The notes under the pieces are model-generated. The model was given only the letters and a program-made list of their open reading frames with translations. It did no database searches and had not been told where the DNA came from. Positions 33,907 to 41,741 of a stretch of 64,000 nt of DNA are shown in pieces. The stretch is from Clavibacter californiensis (GTDB lineage Bacteria > Actinomycetota > Actinomycetes > Actinomycetales > Microbacteriaceae), in assembly GCF_021952865.1 (NCBI RefSeq), contig NZ_CP040792.1:992001-1056000 (forward strand), written 5' to 3'. Position 1 is the stretch's first letter. Each line of letters opens with the position of its first letter. A program made the position numbers and the translations under genes.

Positions 33907-34809
33907 TCAGCCCGCGCCCGGCCCCATCACCTCGACGGCGCGTGCGAGGGCATCGCGGCAGGCGCGGATCCCCGGCCGGTCGAGGCTGCCCACGCGCGAC
34001 GACGTGAACACCGTGCGCCGGGGCGACCCCGGCAGGCCGATGAGCCGCACGTCGGGCTCGCGGCCGGCCCACACGAGGTCCGGCAGCACGGACGCCGCGT
34101 GCCCGCCGCGCACGAGGTCGATGTGCGCCTGCAGGTCGGCCGTCACGTACCGCACGTCCGGCTCGAAGCCCGCGACCCGGCACACCTGCTCGGCGAAGTG
34201 GCGGGACGCCGTGCCCGCTGGCTCCATCACCCACGGCAGGCGGCGCGCGTCGGAGATGGAGCGCACGTCGTCGCGGCCGGGCGGGAGGCCGAGGCGGAGC
34301 GGATCCACGCACAGCTCCTCGCGGTCGAGGTCGGCCGGCCGCGGTGCGGCGTGCGCCGGGTACTGCTCGGCGATGACGAGGTCGTGGTCGCGCGCCCACA
34401 CGTCGTGCAGGCCCGACTCGGGCTCGCGCATGGTGATCTCGACCCGGAGGTCCGGGTAGTCGTCGCGGAGGATCGTCAGCGCGGGCGGCACGAGCGCGAG
34501 CAGCGCCGACTGGAACGCCGCCACGCGGATGGTGCCGGACACGTTCGCGAGCGACGCGTTCACCTCCGTCTCGGCGCGCTCGAGGCGCTCGAGCAGGGCC
34601 GTGGTGTGCTCGACGAGGATCTCGGCCTGCGGCGTGAGCACCACCCGCCGGCCGACCCGGCGCAGGAGCGGGACGCCGGCCTCGCGCTCCAGCTGCGCGA
34701 GCTGCTGCGACACCGACGACGGGCTGAACGACAGCGCGTCGGCGACCGCGCCGATCGTGCCGCGCAGCTTGAGCTCGCGCAGGAGCCGCAGCCGTCGCAT
34801 CTCGAGCAC
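33907..34809 (-). CDS. LysR family transcriptional regulator
   Basis: 300 aa. The N-terminal winged helix is RRLRLLRELKLRGTIGAVAD then ALSFSPSSVSQQLAQLEREA, with LLRRVGRRVVLTPQAEILVE as the wing and linker helix. A periplasmic-binding-like effector domain starts at about residue 90 (GTIRVAAFQSALLALVPPAL). It starts at GTG 34809, with AGGAGG 5 nt upstream. It is divergent from putA across 172 bp that holds inverted repeats, so it is the obvious candidate regulator of proline oxidation, with proline or an aromatic/amino-acid effector possible; not proven. Confidence 0.88.
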   Translation of the reverse strand: MLEMRRLRLLRELKLRGTIGAVADALSFSPSSVSQQLAQLEREAGVPLLRRVGRRVVLTPQAEILVEHTTALLERLERAETEVNASLANVSGTIRVAAFQSALLALVPPALTILRDDYPDLRVEITMREPESGLHDVWARDHDLVIAEQYPAHAAPRPADLDREELCVDPLRLGLPPGRDDVRSISDARRLPWVMEPAGTASRHFAEQVCRVAGFEPDVRYVTADLQAHIDLVRGGHAASVLPDLVWAGREPDVRLIGLPGSPRRTVFTSSRVGSLDRPGIRACRDALARAVEVMGPGAG

Positions 34810-34860
34810 TCGCGCCTCCTCGGGATCTCAGGCGAGCGTGGAATCATCGGCAGGACCGCA

Positions 34861-34895
34861 CGATGATCATCGGAAACGTTCAGCGCATCCGATGA
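34861..34895. promoter_or_regulatory. Inverted repeats in the lysR-putA gap, candidate LysR-type site
   Basis: TCATCGGA (34867-34874) and TCCGATGA (34888-34895) form an inverted repeat with 13-nt spacing. 34861-34872 is also a perfect 12-bp palindrome, and a further ATCATCGG lies at 34843-34850. LysR-type regulators usually bind such dyads between divergent genes. Confidence 0.5.
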
Positions 34896-34981
34896 GAGCA
34901 TGGTCGCACACTGGGAGGACGCGCCCGCAGCGCGGCCGACGCCGGGGCAGAGCGCCCGACCCGAGACGAAGAGGTTCCCGC

Positions 34982-37900
34982 ATGACCGCCGAGACCGCAT
35001 CCGCCCCCGAGACCGCCGCGATCCCGACGGTCGATGGCACCGCCGCAGCACCCGACCGCGAGGCGCTCGCCGACCGGTCCGTCGCCCTCGTGCGCACCTG
35101 GCTCGCGGAGGCGGCGCAGCACCCCGCGGATCCCTCCGCCGAGCGCCTCGCGGGCGTCCTCAAGGATGAGAACGGCCTCGACTTCACCATCGGCTTCGTC
35201 GACCGCGTCGTCCGTCCCGAGGACCTGCCTGTCGCCGGCAACAGCCTCGCCGCGCTCACCGCCAAGACCCCCGGCTTCCTGCCCTGGTACATGCAGGGCG
35301 CGATCCGGGCGGGCGGCATCCTCGGCCCCGTCCTCCCGCAGGTCGTCGTCCCGGTGGCGCGCCGCGTGCTGCGCGAGATGGTCGGGCACCTCATCGTCGA
35401 CGCGACGAGCGAGAAGCTCGGCCCGGCCATCGCCAAGCTGCGCGAGGGCGGATCCCGCCTCAACCTCAACCTGCTCGGCGAGGCCGTGCTCGGCGAGAAG
35501 GAGGCCGCGCGCCGCCTCGCGGGCACGCGCGAGCTGCTCGCGCGTGACGACGTGGACTACGTCTCCATCAAGGTGTCGAGCGTCGTCTCGCAGCTGTCGA
35601 TGTGGGCGTTCGACGAGGCCGTCGAGAAGGTCGTCGAGCGCCTGACCCCCCTGTACGAGCTGGCCGCGAAGGCCGCTGCGCCGAAGTTCATCAACCTCGA
35701 CATGGAGGAGTACAAGGACCTCGACCTCACGATCGAGGTGTTCACGCGCGTGCTCGACCAGCCGCAGCTCAAGGACCTCGAGGCCGGCATCGTGCTGCAG
35801 GCGTACCTGCCCGACGCGCTCGCCGGGCTCCAGCGGCTCACGGCGTGGGCGCAGGAGCGGCGCGCGGCGGGCGGGGCGCCCATCAAGGTCCGCATCGTCA
35901 AGGGCGCGAACCTGGCGATGGAGCAGGTCGACGGCCGGATGCACGACTGGGCGGTCGCCACCTGGGCCACGAAGGAGCAGACCGACACGCACTACAAGCG
36001 GATGCTCGAGCACGCGCTCACCCCCGCCGCGGCCGACGCCGTGAAGATCGGGGTCGCCGGCCACAACCTCTTCGACGTCGCGTACGCGTGGCTGCTCGCG
36101 GAGGAGCGCGGCGTGACCGACCGGATCGAGTTCGAGATGCTGCTCGGCATGGCGACCGGCCAGGCCGAGGCCGTGAAGCGCACGGTCGGCGGGCTCCTGC
36201 TCTACACGCCCGTCGTGCACCCGACCGAGTTCGACGTGGCGATCTCGTACCTCATCCGCCGCCTGGAGGAGAACGCGAGCCAGGAGAACTTCATGTCGGC
36301 GGTGTTCGAGCTGAGCACGTCGAGCGAGCTGTTCGCGCGGGAGGAGTCGCGGTTCCGGGCGTCGCTCCAGGGAGTGGACGACACGATCCCGGCGCCGAAC
36401 CGCACACAGGACCGCCGCTTCCCGCCGGAGCTCGACGACGTGGATCCGCTCGCCGAGCCCGAGACGCCGGAGGAGCCCGAGGAGGAGGTCGACCCGCAGC
36501 TCACGAGCGTGGTGCAGGGCTTCACCCGCGGCTCGCTGCTGACGCCCGACGCGCTCGTGGACCCCGACGCCTCCGCGACGCCGTTCCACAACGCGGCCGA
36601 CACGGATCCGGCGCTGCCGACGAACCGCGCCTGGGGCCGCGAGATCCTGTCCCGCGTCGAGGCCTCGCAGCTGGGCGTCGCGACCATCGAGGCCGCGCGC
36701 ATCGACTCCACCGGGCAGCTGGACGACATCATCGACGGCGTCCGCACGGCCGCCGCGTCCTGGGGCGCCCGCCCCGGCGAGCAGCGCGCGGCGCTCCTGC
36801 ACCGCGTCGGCGTCGCGATCGAGCGCAACCGCGCGCGCCTCATCGAGGTGATGGCGTCGGAGACCGGCAAGACCATCGCCGAGGCCGACCCCGAGGTCAG
36901 CGAGGCCGTGGACTTCGCGCACTACTACGCCGAGCGCGCCCGCGACCTCGACCGCGTGCAGGGCGCCCGCTTCGTGCCGTCGCGCGTCACCGTCGTGGCG
37001 CCGCCGTGGAACTTCCCCGTCGCGATCCCCGCGGGCAGCATGCTCGCGGCCCTCGCCTCCGGCAGCGGCGTGGTCGTCAAGCCCGCCGGCCAGGCCCGCC
37101 GATCCGGCGCCGTGCTCGTCGAGGCGCTCCGCGAGGCCGGAGTGCCGCGCGAGCTGCTCGCGCTCGTCGACGCGGGCGAGGCCGAGTTCGGCGAGCACCT
37201 CATCTCCCACCCGGCGGTCGACCGCGTGATCCTCACGGGCGGCTACGAGACCGCCGAGGTCTTCCGCTCCTGGCGCTCGGACCTCCCGCTCCTCGCGGAG
37301 ACCAGCGGCAAGAACGCCATCATCGTCACGCCCAGCGCCGACCTCGACCTTGCCGCGGCCGACGTCGTGAAGAGCGCGTTCGGCCACGCCGGCCAGAAGT
37401 GCTCGGCGGCGAGCCTCGTGATCCTCGTGGGCTCGGTCGGCAGGTCCCGCCGGTTCCTCACGCAGCTCGTCGACGCGGTGTCGTCGCTGCGCGTGGGCTA
37501 TCCCTCGGATCCCACCACGCAGATGGGCCCGATCATCGAGCCGGCCGCCGGCAAGCTGAAGCACGCGCTCACGCAGCTCGGCGTCGGCGAGAAGTGGCTC
37601 GTGGAGCCGGAGGCGAAGGACGAGACCGGGCGCCTCTGGTCGCCGGGCGTCCGCGATGGCGTGAAGCCGGGGTCGTACTTCCACCTCACCGAGTTCTTCG
37701 GGCCCGTGCTCGGCGTGATGCGCGCGCGCACCCTCGAGGAGGCCATCCGCTTCCAGAACGCCATCCCCTACGGCCTCACCGCGGGCCTGCACAGCCTCGA
37801 CGCGCGCGAGCTCGAGCAGTGGCTCGAGACCGTGGAGGCGGGCAACCTCTACGTGAACCGCGGGATCACCGGCGCGATCGTGCAGCGCCAGCCGTTCGGC

Positions 37901-38632
37901 GGCTGGAAGCGCTCCTCGGTCGGATCCGGCACCAAGGCCGGCGGCCCGAACTACCTCATGGGACTCGGCTCCTGGGTCGCCGACGCCGGCCGGCACTCGA
38001 GCTCCCTGCACCTCCGCGGCCTGTCGCCGCGGGTCACGGAGCTCATCGAGTCGGCGCAGCCCGCGATCCGCTACGAGGACTTCGACCTCGTCCGCCGCTC
38101 TGCGCTGAGCGACGCGGTCGCGTGGCACGACGAGTTCGGCCAGGTGAAGGACCCGAGCGGCCTCGGCGTCGAGCGGAACCTGTTCCGCTACCGGCCGCTG
38201 CCCGTCACGGTGCGGCTCACGGAGTCGGGCGCGCTCGCGGACCTGCTGCGCGTGCTCGCGGCAGGACGCCTCGCGCGGGCCGAGATGCACGTGTCGGTGC
38301 CCGGGATCCTGCCGGCCGGCCTCGGCCAGGTGCTCGAGGACCTGCCGAGCGTGCACGTGACCATCGAGACGGACGATGCGTGGCTCGCCCAGGTCGCCGC
38401 CGACGGGATCGCGACGGAGCGCGTGCGGCTCGTCGCCGCCCGCGACTCGCGGCTCGTGGAGGCGCGGGCCCTGTCCGACGCGCTCCGCGGCACACCCGAC
38501 GTGGCCGTCTTCGCCGACGAGATCACCGCGGCAGGCCGCGTCGAGATGCTCACGTTCCTGCGCGAGCAGGCGATCAGCATCACGGCCCACCGCTTCGGCA
38601 ACCCGGACGCCTGGAGCGAGGCGGTCATCTAG
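34982..38632 (+). CDS. putA: Bifunctional proline dehydrogenase / L-glutamate gamma-semialdehyde dehydrogenase
   Basis: 1216 aa fusion. The FAD-dependent proline dehydrogenase barrel spans about residues 50-480 (YVSIKVSSVVSQLSMWAFDE, KFINLDMEEYKDLDLTIEVF, RIVKGANLAMEQVDGR). An acidic Pro/Glu linker follows at about 485-510, then an NAD-dependent aldehyde dehydrogenase domain at about 570-1060. That domain has VVAPPWNFPVAIPAGSMLAA, the catalytic glutamate LLAETSGKNAIIV (about 774), and the catalytic cysteine FGHAGQKCSAASLVI (about 806). It lacks the N-terminal DNA-binding domain of enterobacterial PutA. It oxidises proline to glutamate and would also use the semialdehyde made by RocD at 48.3 kb. 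Confidence 0.95.
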   Translation: MTAETASAPETAAIPTVDGTAAAPDREALADRSVALVRTWLAEAAQHPADPSAERLAGVLKDENGLDFTIGFVDRVVRPEDLPVAGNSLAALTAKTPGFLPWYMQGAIRAGGILGPVLPQVVVPVARRVLREMVGHLIVDATSEKLGPAIAKLREGGSRLNLNLLGEAVLGEKEAARRLAGTRELLARDDVDYVSIKVSSVVSQLSMWAFDEAVEKVVERLTPLYELAAKAAAPKFINLDMEEYKDLDLTIEVFTRVLDQPQLKDLEAGIVLQAYLPDALAGLQRLTAWAQERRAAGGAPIKVRIVKGANLAMEQVDGRMHDWAVATWATKEQTDTHYKRMLEHALTPAAADAVKIGVAGHNLFDVAYAWLLAEERGVTDRIEFEMLLGMATGQAEAVKRTVGGLLLYTPVVHPTEFDVAISYLIRRLEENASQENFMSAVFELSTSSELFAREESRFRASLQGVDDTIPAPNRTQDRRFPPELDDVDPLAEPETPEEPEEEVDPQLTSVVQGFTRGSLLTPDALVDPDASATPFHNAADTDPALPTNRAWGREILSRVEASQLGVATIEAARIDSTGQLDDIIDGVRTAAASWGARPGEQRAALLHRVGVAIERNRARLIEVMASETGKTIAEADPEVSEAVDFAHYYAERARDLDRVQGARFVPSRVTVVAPPWNFPVAIPAGSMLAALASGSGVVVKPAGQARRSGAVLVEALREAGVPRELLALVDAGEAEFGEHLISHPAVDRVILTGGYETAEVFRSWRSDLPLLAETSGKNAIIVTPSADLDLAAADVVKSAFGHAGQKCSAASLVILVGSVGRSRRFLTQLVDAVSSLRVGYPSDPTTQMGPIIEPAAGKLKHALTQLGVGEKWLVEPEAKDETGRLWSPGVRDGVKPGSYFHLTEFFGPVLGVMRARTLEEAIRFQNAIPYGLTAGLHSLDARELEQWLETVEAGNLYVNRGITGAIVQRQPFGGWKRSSVGSGTKAGGPNYLMGLGSWVADAGRHSSSLHLRGLSPRVTELIESAQPAIRYEDFDLVRRSALSDAVAWHDEFGQVKDPSGLGVERNLFRYRPLPVTVRLTESGALADLLRVLAAGRLARAEMHVSVPGILPAGLGQVLEDLPSVHVTIETDDAWLAQVAADGIATERVRLVAARDSRLVEARALSDALRGTPDVAVFADEITAAGRVEMLTFLREQAISITAHRFGNPDAWSEAVI

Positions 38633-39091
38633 GTGACCGCGATCGAGGTCCGTGCGCTCCAGGCCTCGGAGGTCGGGCGGCTCGAGCAGGGGGAGCCGTC
38701 CGGCCGCGGGTTCGCGCGCGCCATCTGGGAGCTGCAGGAGGCGGGCGGATCCACGCTGCTCGTCGCGTGGGACGGCAGCCGTCCCGTGGGCGCCGGCCAG
38801 CTCGACCTCCGCGGCGACGTGCCGGAGCTGCGGAACCTGAGGGTGGATGCGGCGGAGCGGGGTCGCGGGATCGGCACGGCGATCGTGCGGGCGGCCGAGG
38901 AGCGGATCGCCCCCGGCCGGCTCACCGTCGGGGTCGGCCTCGACAACCCGCGTGCCCGAGCTCTGTACGAGCGGCTCGGCTACCACGGCACGGGGGAGAT
39001 GACGACGACCACGTACGCGTACGTCGACGACGCGGGCGTCACCCGGCAGGCCACGGAGACGGACGAGCGGTTGGCACGCGACCTGGGCTGA
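38633..39091 (+). CDS. GNAT family N-acetyltransferase
   Basis: 152 aa. The core is LLVAWDGSRPVGAGQLDLRG, ELRNLRVDAAERGRGIGTAI with the acetyl-CoA pyrophosphate loop RGRGIG, VGLDNPRARALYERLGYHGT and a short C-terminal strand. The substrate is unknown. The GTG start at 38633 directly follows the putA stop codon, so it is probably co-translated with putA; whether it acts on an amino-acid substrate is speculation. Confidence 0.85.
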   Translation: MTAIEVRALQASEVGRLEQGEPSGRGFARAIWELQEAGGSTLLVAWDGSRPVGAGQLDLRGDVPELRNLRVDAAERGRGIGTAIVRAAEERIAPGRLTVGVGLDNPRARALYERLGYHGTGEMTTTTYAYVDDAGVTRQATETDERLARDLG

Positions 39092-39153
39092 GCGCCGTGT
39101 CCCGCACACCGAGGGCGGATGCGGTCGCATCCGCCGCCTGCCACGATGAGCGG

Positions 39154-39831
39154 ATGGACGAGGCCGGGGCGATCGCGCGCGCCGAGGCGATGCGGGATGC
39201 GGGTGAGCGCGCGAGGGGGATCCAGTCGCTGCGGACGCGCGTGGAGCGGAACCCGACCGAGCTCGAGGCCCGGCGGATCCTCGCGGAGTGGTACCGCGAC
39301 GACGGTACGCACGACCAGGCCGGCCGGTGGGGCATCGTGCTCCCCGGCTGGACCACCACCTACGAGCGCGACCGCACCGCACGGCTCTTCGCGGCCTCGT
39401 ACCCGGTCGGCGGCGACGTGCTCGCCTTCCTGCACCTCCCTGCCGGGCCGATCCCGGAGGATGCGCGGCTGCTGGCGGCGCGGATCCCGGTGCAGCGGGA
39501 GCTGCTGTCCCGCCGGGCGGATCCGCCGACGCCGGGCCAGCTGCCCGGACCCCCGGGCCCGCTGGACGGCTACGCCCTGGTCGTCGGGATCGTCGCCGTC
39601 GTGCTCCTCCTCGTCGACATCGCGGTGACGGTGGTCGGGGCGCTCCTCGGCGCGTCGACCAGCGGCTTCACGCGCTGGGTCACGGCGGGCGTGCTCGTGC
39701 TCGCGGTCGCCGCGGTCCTGCTGGCGTGGGTGAACGCTCGGCGGACACCGGCCCGGCCGGCCGCGCAGGACGTGGACGAGGGCGTGCTCCCCGCGGACCC
39801 GCCGGGCACTGGCAACCCCAGCGGATCATGA
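39154..39831 (+). CDS. DUF6584-like membrane protein
   Basis: 225 aa. The N-terminal helical-repeat-like part (AEAMRDAGERARGIQSLRTR, then LEARRILAEWYRDDGTHDQA and GRWGIVLPG) resembles actinobacterial DUF6584 proteins, which look like a short TPR hairpin. Two transmembrane helices follow (about residues 137-160 and 172-195), then a Pro/Asp-rich tail. Function unknown. Its stop overlaps the PPTase ATG by 4 bp (ATGA), so the two are coupled. Confidence 0.65.
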   Translation: MDEAGAIARAEAMRDAGERARGIQSLRTRVERNPTELEARRILAEWYRDDGTHDQAGRWGIVLPGWTTTYERDRTARLFAASYPVGGDVLAFLHLPAGPIPEDARLLAARIPVQRELLSRRADPPTPGQLPGPPGPLDGYALVVGIVAVVLLLVDIAVTVVGALLGASTSGFTRWVTAGVLVLAVAAVLLAWVNARRTPARPAAQDVDEGVLPADPPGTGNPSGS

Positions 39832-40400
39832 CGCACATCGTCGTCGCGCGCGTCGCCGTGGACGCGTCCGCCGCCCGCCCCGCCCGCACCGCCGTCGGCC
39901 GGGACGCGCTGCGGTCGATCGCCGCGGAGCTCGTGGGCGCGCATCCCGCCGACGTCACCGTCCGGGCCCGCTGCGCGACCTGCGGCGGGCCCCACGGGCG
40001 GCCGGTGCTCGGCGGATCCCGCGCGCTCGACGCCCTGCACGCGAGCGTCGCGCACGCGGGCGCCGCGGTGGTCGTCGCGGTCAGCGCGGGCGGGCCGGTC
40101 GGGATCGACGCCGAGCCGCGCGGACGGGAGGCGCCGCCCGGGACGACGCTCGAGGAGTGGGTGCGGATCGAGGCCGTGCTGAAGGCCGACGGCCGCGGCC
40201 TGCGCATCGACCCGTCGCGCGTCCGCTTCGCGGACGACGCCCACGGGTCCGTCGCGTGGATCGACGGCGAGCCCGCGCGCTATCGCGTGGCTGACGTGGA
40301 GCTCGGAAGCGATCTGGTCACGGCCCTGGCCCAGCGCGGGACCAGGCCGAGAGGAGACTCGATCAGCGCCATCGTCGTTGTGCATCGGCCCGAAGCATAG
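39828..40400 (+). CDS. 4'-Phosphopantetheinyl transferase superfamily protein
   Basis: 190 aa. The family features are CATCGGPHGRPVLGG (substrate-binding CGxxHGRP), the Mg-ligand motif VGIDAEPRGREA (GIDxE, about residue 92), and EEWVRIEAVLKADGRGL (WxxxEAxxK type, with Ile where Sfp has Lys). It should move phosphopantetheine from CoA to a carrier-domain serine. The Pls-like NRPS with an LGGGS carrier site lies only 1.3 kb away on the opposite strand and is an attractive client. This client link is inferred from proximity. It is coupled to the upstream DUF6584-like gene. Confidence 0.85.
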   Translation: MTHIVVARVAVDASAARPARTAVGRDALRSIAAELVGAHPADVTVRARCATCGGPHGRPVLGGSRALDALHASVAHAGAAVVVAVSAGGPVGIDAEPRGREAPPGTTLEEWVRIEAVLKADGRGLRIDPSRVRFADDAHGSVAWIDGEPARYRVADVELGSDLVTALAQRGTRPRGDSISAIVVVHRPEA

Positions 40401-40427
40401 GGACGATTCGCCAGCGGAGGTCGGCCG

Positions 40428-41741
40428 TCAGCGCCGCCCCACCCGCGGCAGCGCCGGCAGCGGCGCGTCCGCGAGCCACGCGCGCAGCAGCGCGCCGGCG
40501 TCGCCTGCCGCGCCCACGAGGTCGGCCGTGGTGCGCGGCGCCGTCCACGCCGGATCCGTCCAGCGCAGCAGCAGCTGCCGCCACGCCGTGTCACCGAGCG
40601 TCAGCCGCAGCGCGTGCACCGCGAGGGCGCCGCGCTTGTAGACGACGTCGTCGAACATCGACTCCGGCCCGGGATCGCCGATGCCCATCTGCGTGCCGTA
40701 GCGGTCGAGGCGCGCGTGGTGCTGGCGTGCGAGCGTGTCCGCGGTGGGCCCGCCGGACTCCTCCGACCACAGCCACTCGGCGTAGCAGGCGAAGCCCTCG
40801 TTGAGCCAGATGTGCTGCCACGACGCGAGGCCCACGGAGTTGCCGAACCACTGGTGCGCGAGCTCGTGGGCGACGAGCCGCTCGGATCCGCCCGTGCCGT
40901 CGGCGTGGTTCGCGCCGAGCACGGCCATCGCCTGCGCCTCGAGCGGGATCTCCAGCTCGTCGTCCGTGACCACCACGCGGTACTCGCCGAACGGGTACGG
41001 CCCGAACAGGGTCTCGAAGAACGCCATCATGCGGGGCACCGGCGCGAGGTCGTGCAGCACGCGGGCCTCGCGCGGCTTCGGGTACGCGAACACGGCCTCG
41101 GTGGATCCGGCGGGCACGCGCCGCTCGGCGTAGCGGCCGATCTGCACGGTCGCGAGGTACGGCGCGGTGGACGCGTCCTGCTCGTAGGTCCAGGTGGCGC
41201 GGCCCGAGCGCTCGAGCCGGGAGACGAGCCGGCCGCTCGCGACCACGGAGTAGTCGACCTCGCACGCGACGCGGATCCGGAACGGGGCCCGCACATCCGG
41301 CCGGTCGTTGCAGGGGAACCAGGTCGACGCACCGCTCGGCTGCGACGCCACGAGCACGCCGTCGCCGAGCTCCTCCCAGCCGAGCTCGCCCCAGACGGTG
41401 CGGCGGGGGCCGGGCTCGCCGGAGTAGGCCACGTCTACCGTGAAGGACGCGCCTGCGGGGATCGGCGTGGCCGGGGTGACGACGAGCCGCCCGCCGCGCT
41501 GCACGTGCCGGGTCTCGCGGCGGCCGTCGACGCGCACGTCCGAGGCGCGGAGGCCCGTGAGGTCGAGCTCGAACCGGGGGAGGTCCTCGCGGGCGGTGGC
41601 GCTGATCACGGCGCGCGCCTTCAGCCGGTTGCGCGCCACGCGGTAGTCGAGGTCGAGGTCGTACCGCTCCACGGAGTAGGCGGTGGAGCCGACCTCGGGG
41701 GTGTATCCGTCGCCGGACGAGGGACCTGCCGCGGCCCTCAC
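40428..41741 (-). CDS. M1 family zinc metallopeptidase
   Basis: 437 aa. The N-terminal beta-sandwich runs from YSVERYDLDLDYRVARNRLK to about residue 190. The exopeptidase motif DELEIPLEAQAMAVLG stands at the position of the GxMEN loop but without the exact GAMEN sequence. The zinc site HELAHQWFGNSVGLASWQHI then WLNEGFACYAEWLWSE gives HExxH-x18-E (about residue 289). The C-terminal domain of aminopeptidase N is missing, as in many short actinobacterial M1 proteins. The GTG start forms GTGA with the NRPS stop, so it is translated with the synthetase and may process its product or a substrate. No signal peptide is seen. Confidence 0.88.
   Translation of the reverse strand: MRAAAGPSSGDGYTPEVGSTAYSVERYDLDLDYRVARNRLKARAVISATAREDLPRFELDLTGLRASDVRVDGRRETRHVQRGGRLVVTPATPIPAGASFTVDVAYSGEPGPRRTVWGELGWEELGDGVLVASQPSGASTWFPCNDRPDVRAPFRIRVACEVDYSVVASGRLVSRLERSGRATWTYEQDASTAPYLATVQIGRYAERRVPAGSTEAVFAYPKPREARVLHDLAPVPRMMAFFETLFGPYPFGEYRVVVTDDELEIPLEAQAMAVLGANHADGTGGSERLVAHELAHQWFGNSVGLASWQHIWLNEGFACYAEWLWSEESGGPTADTLARQHHARLDRYGTQMGIGDPGPESMFDDVVYKRGALAVHALRLTLGDTAWRQLLLRWTDPAWTAPRTTADLVGAAGDAGALLRAWLADAPLPALPRVGRR

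Noticed and set aside
34880-39382. 1500-codon open frame on the minus strand opposite putA
   Set aside because: Arg/Ala/Asp/Glu-rich low-complexity translation with no domain, produced by GC-biased third positions of putA; antisense shadow.
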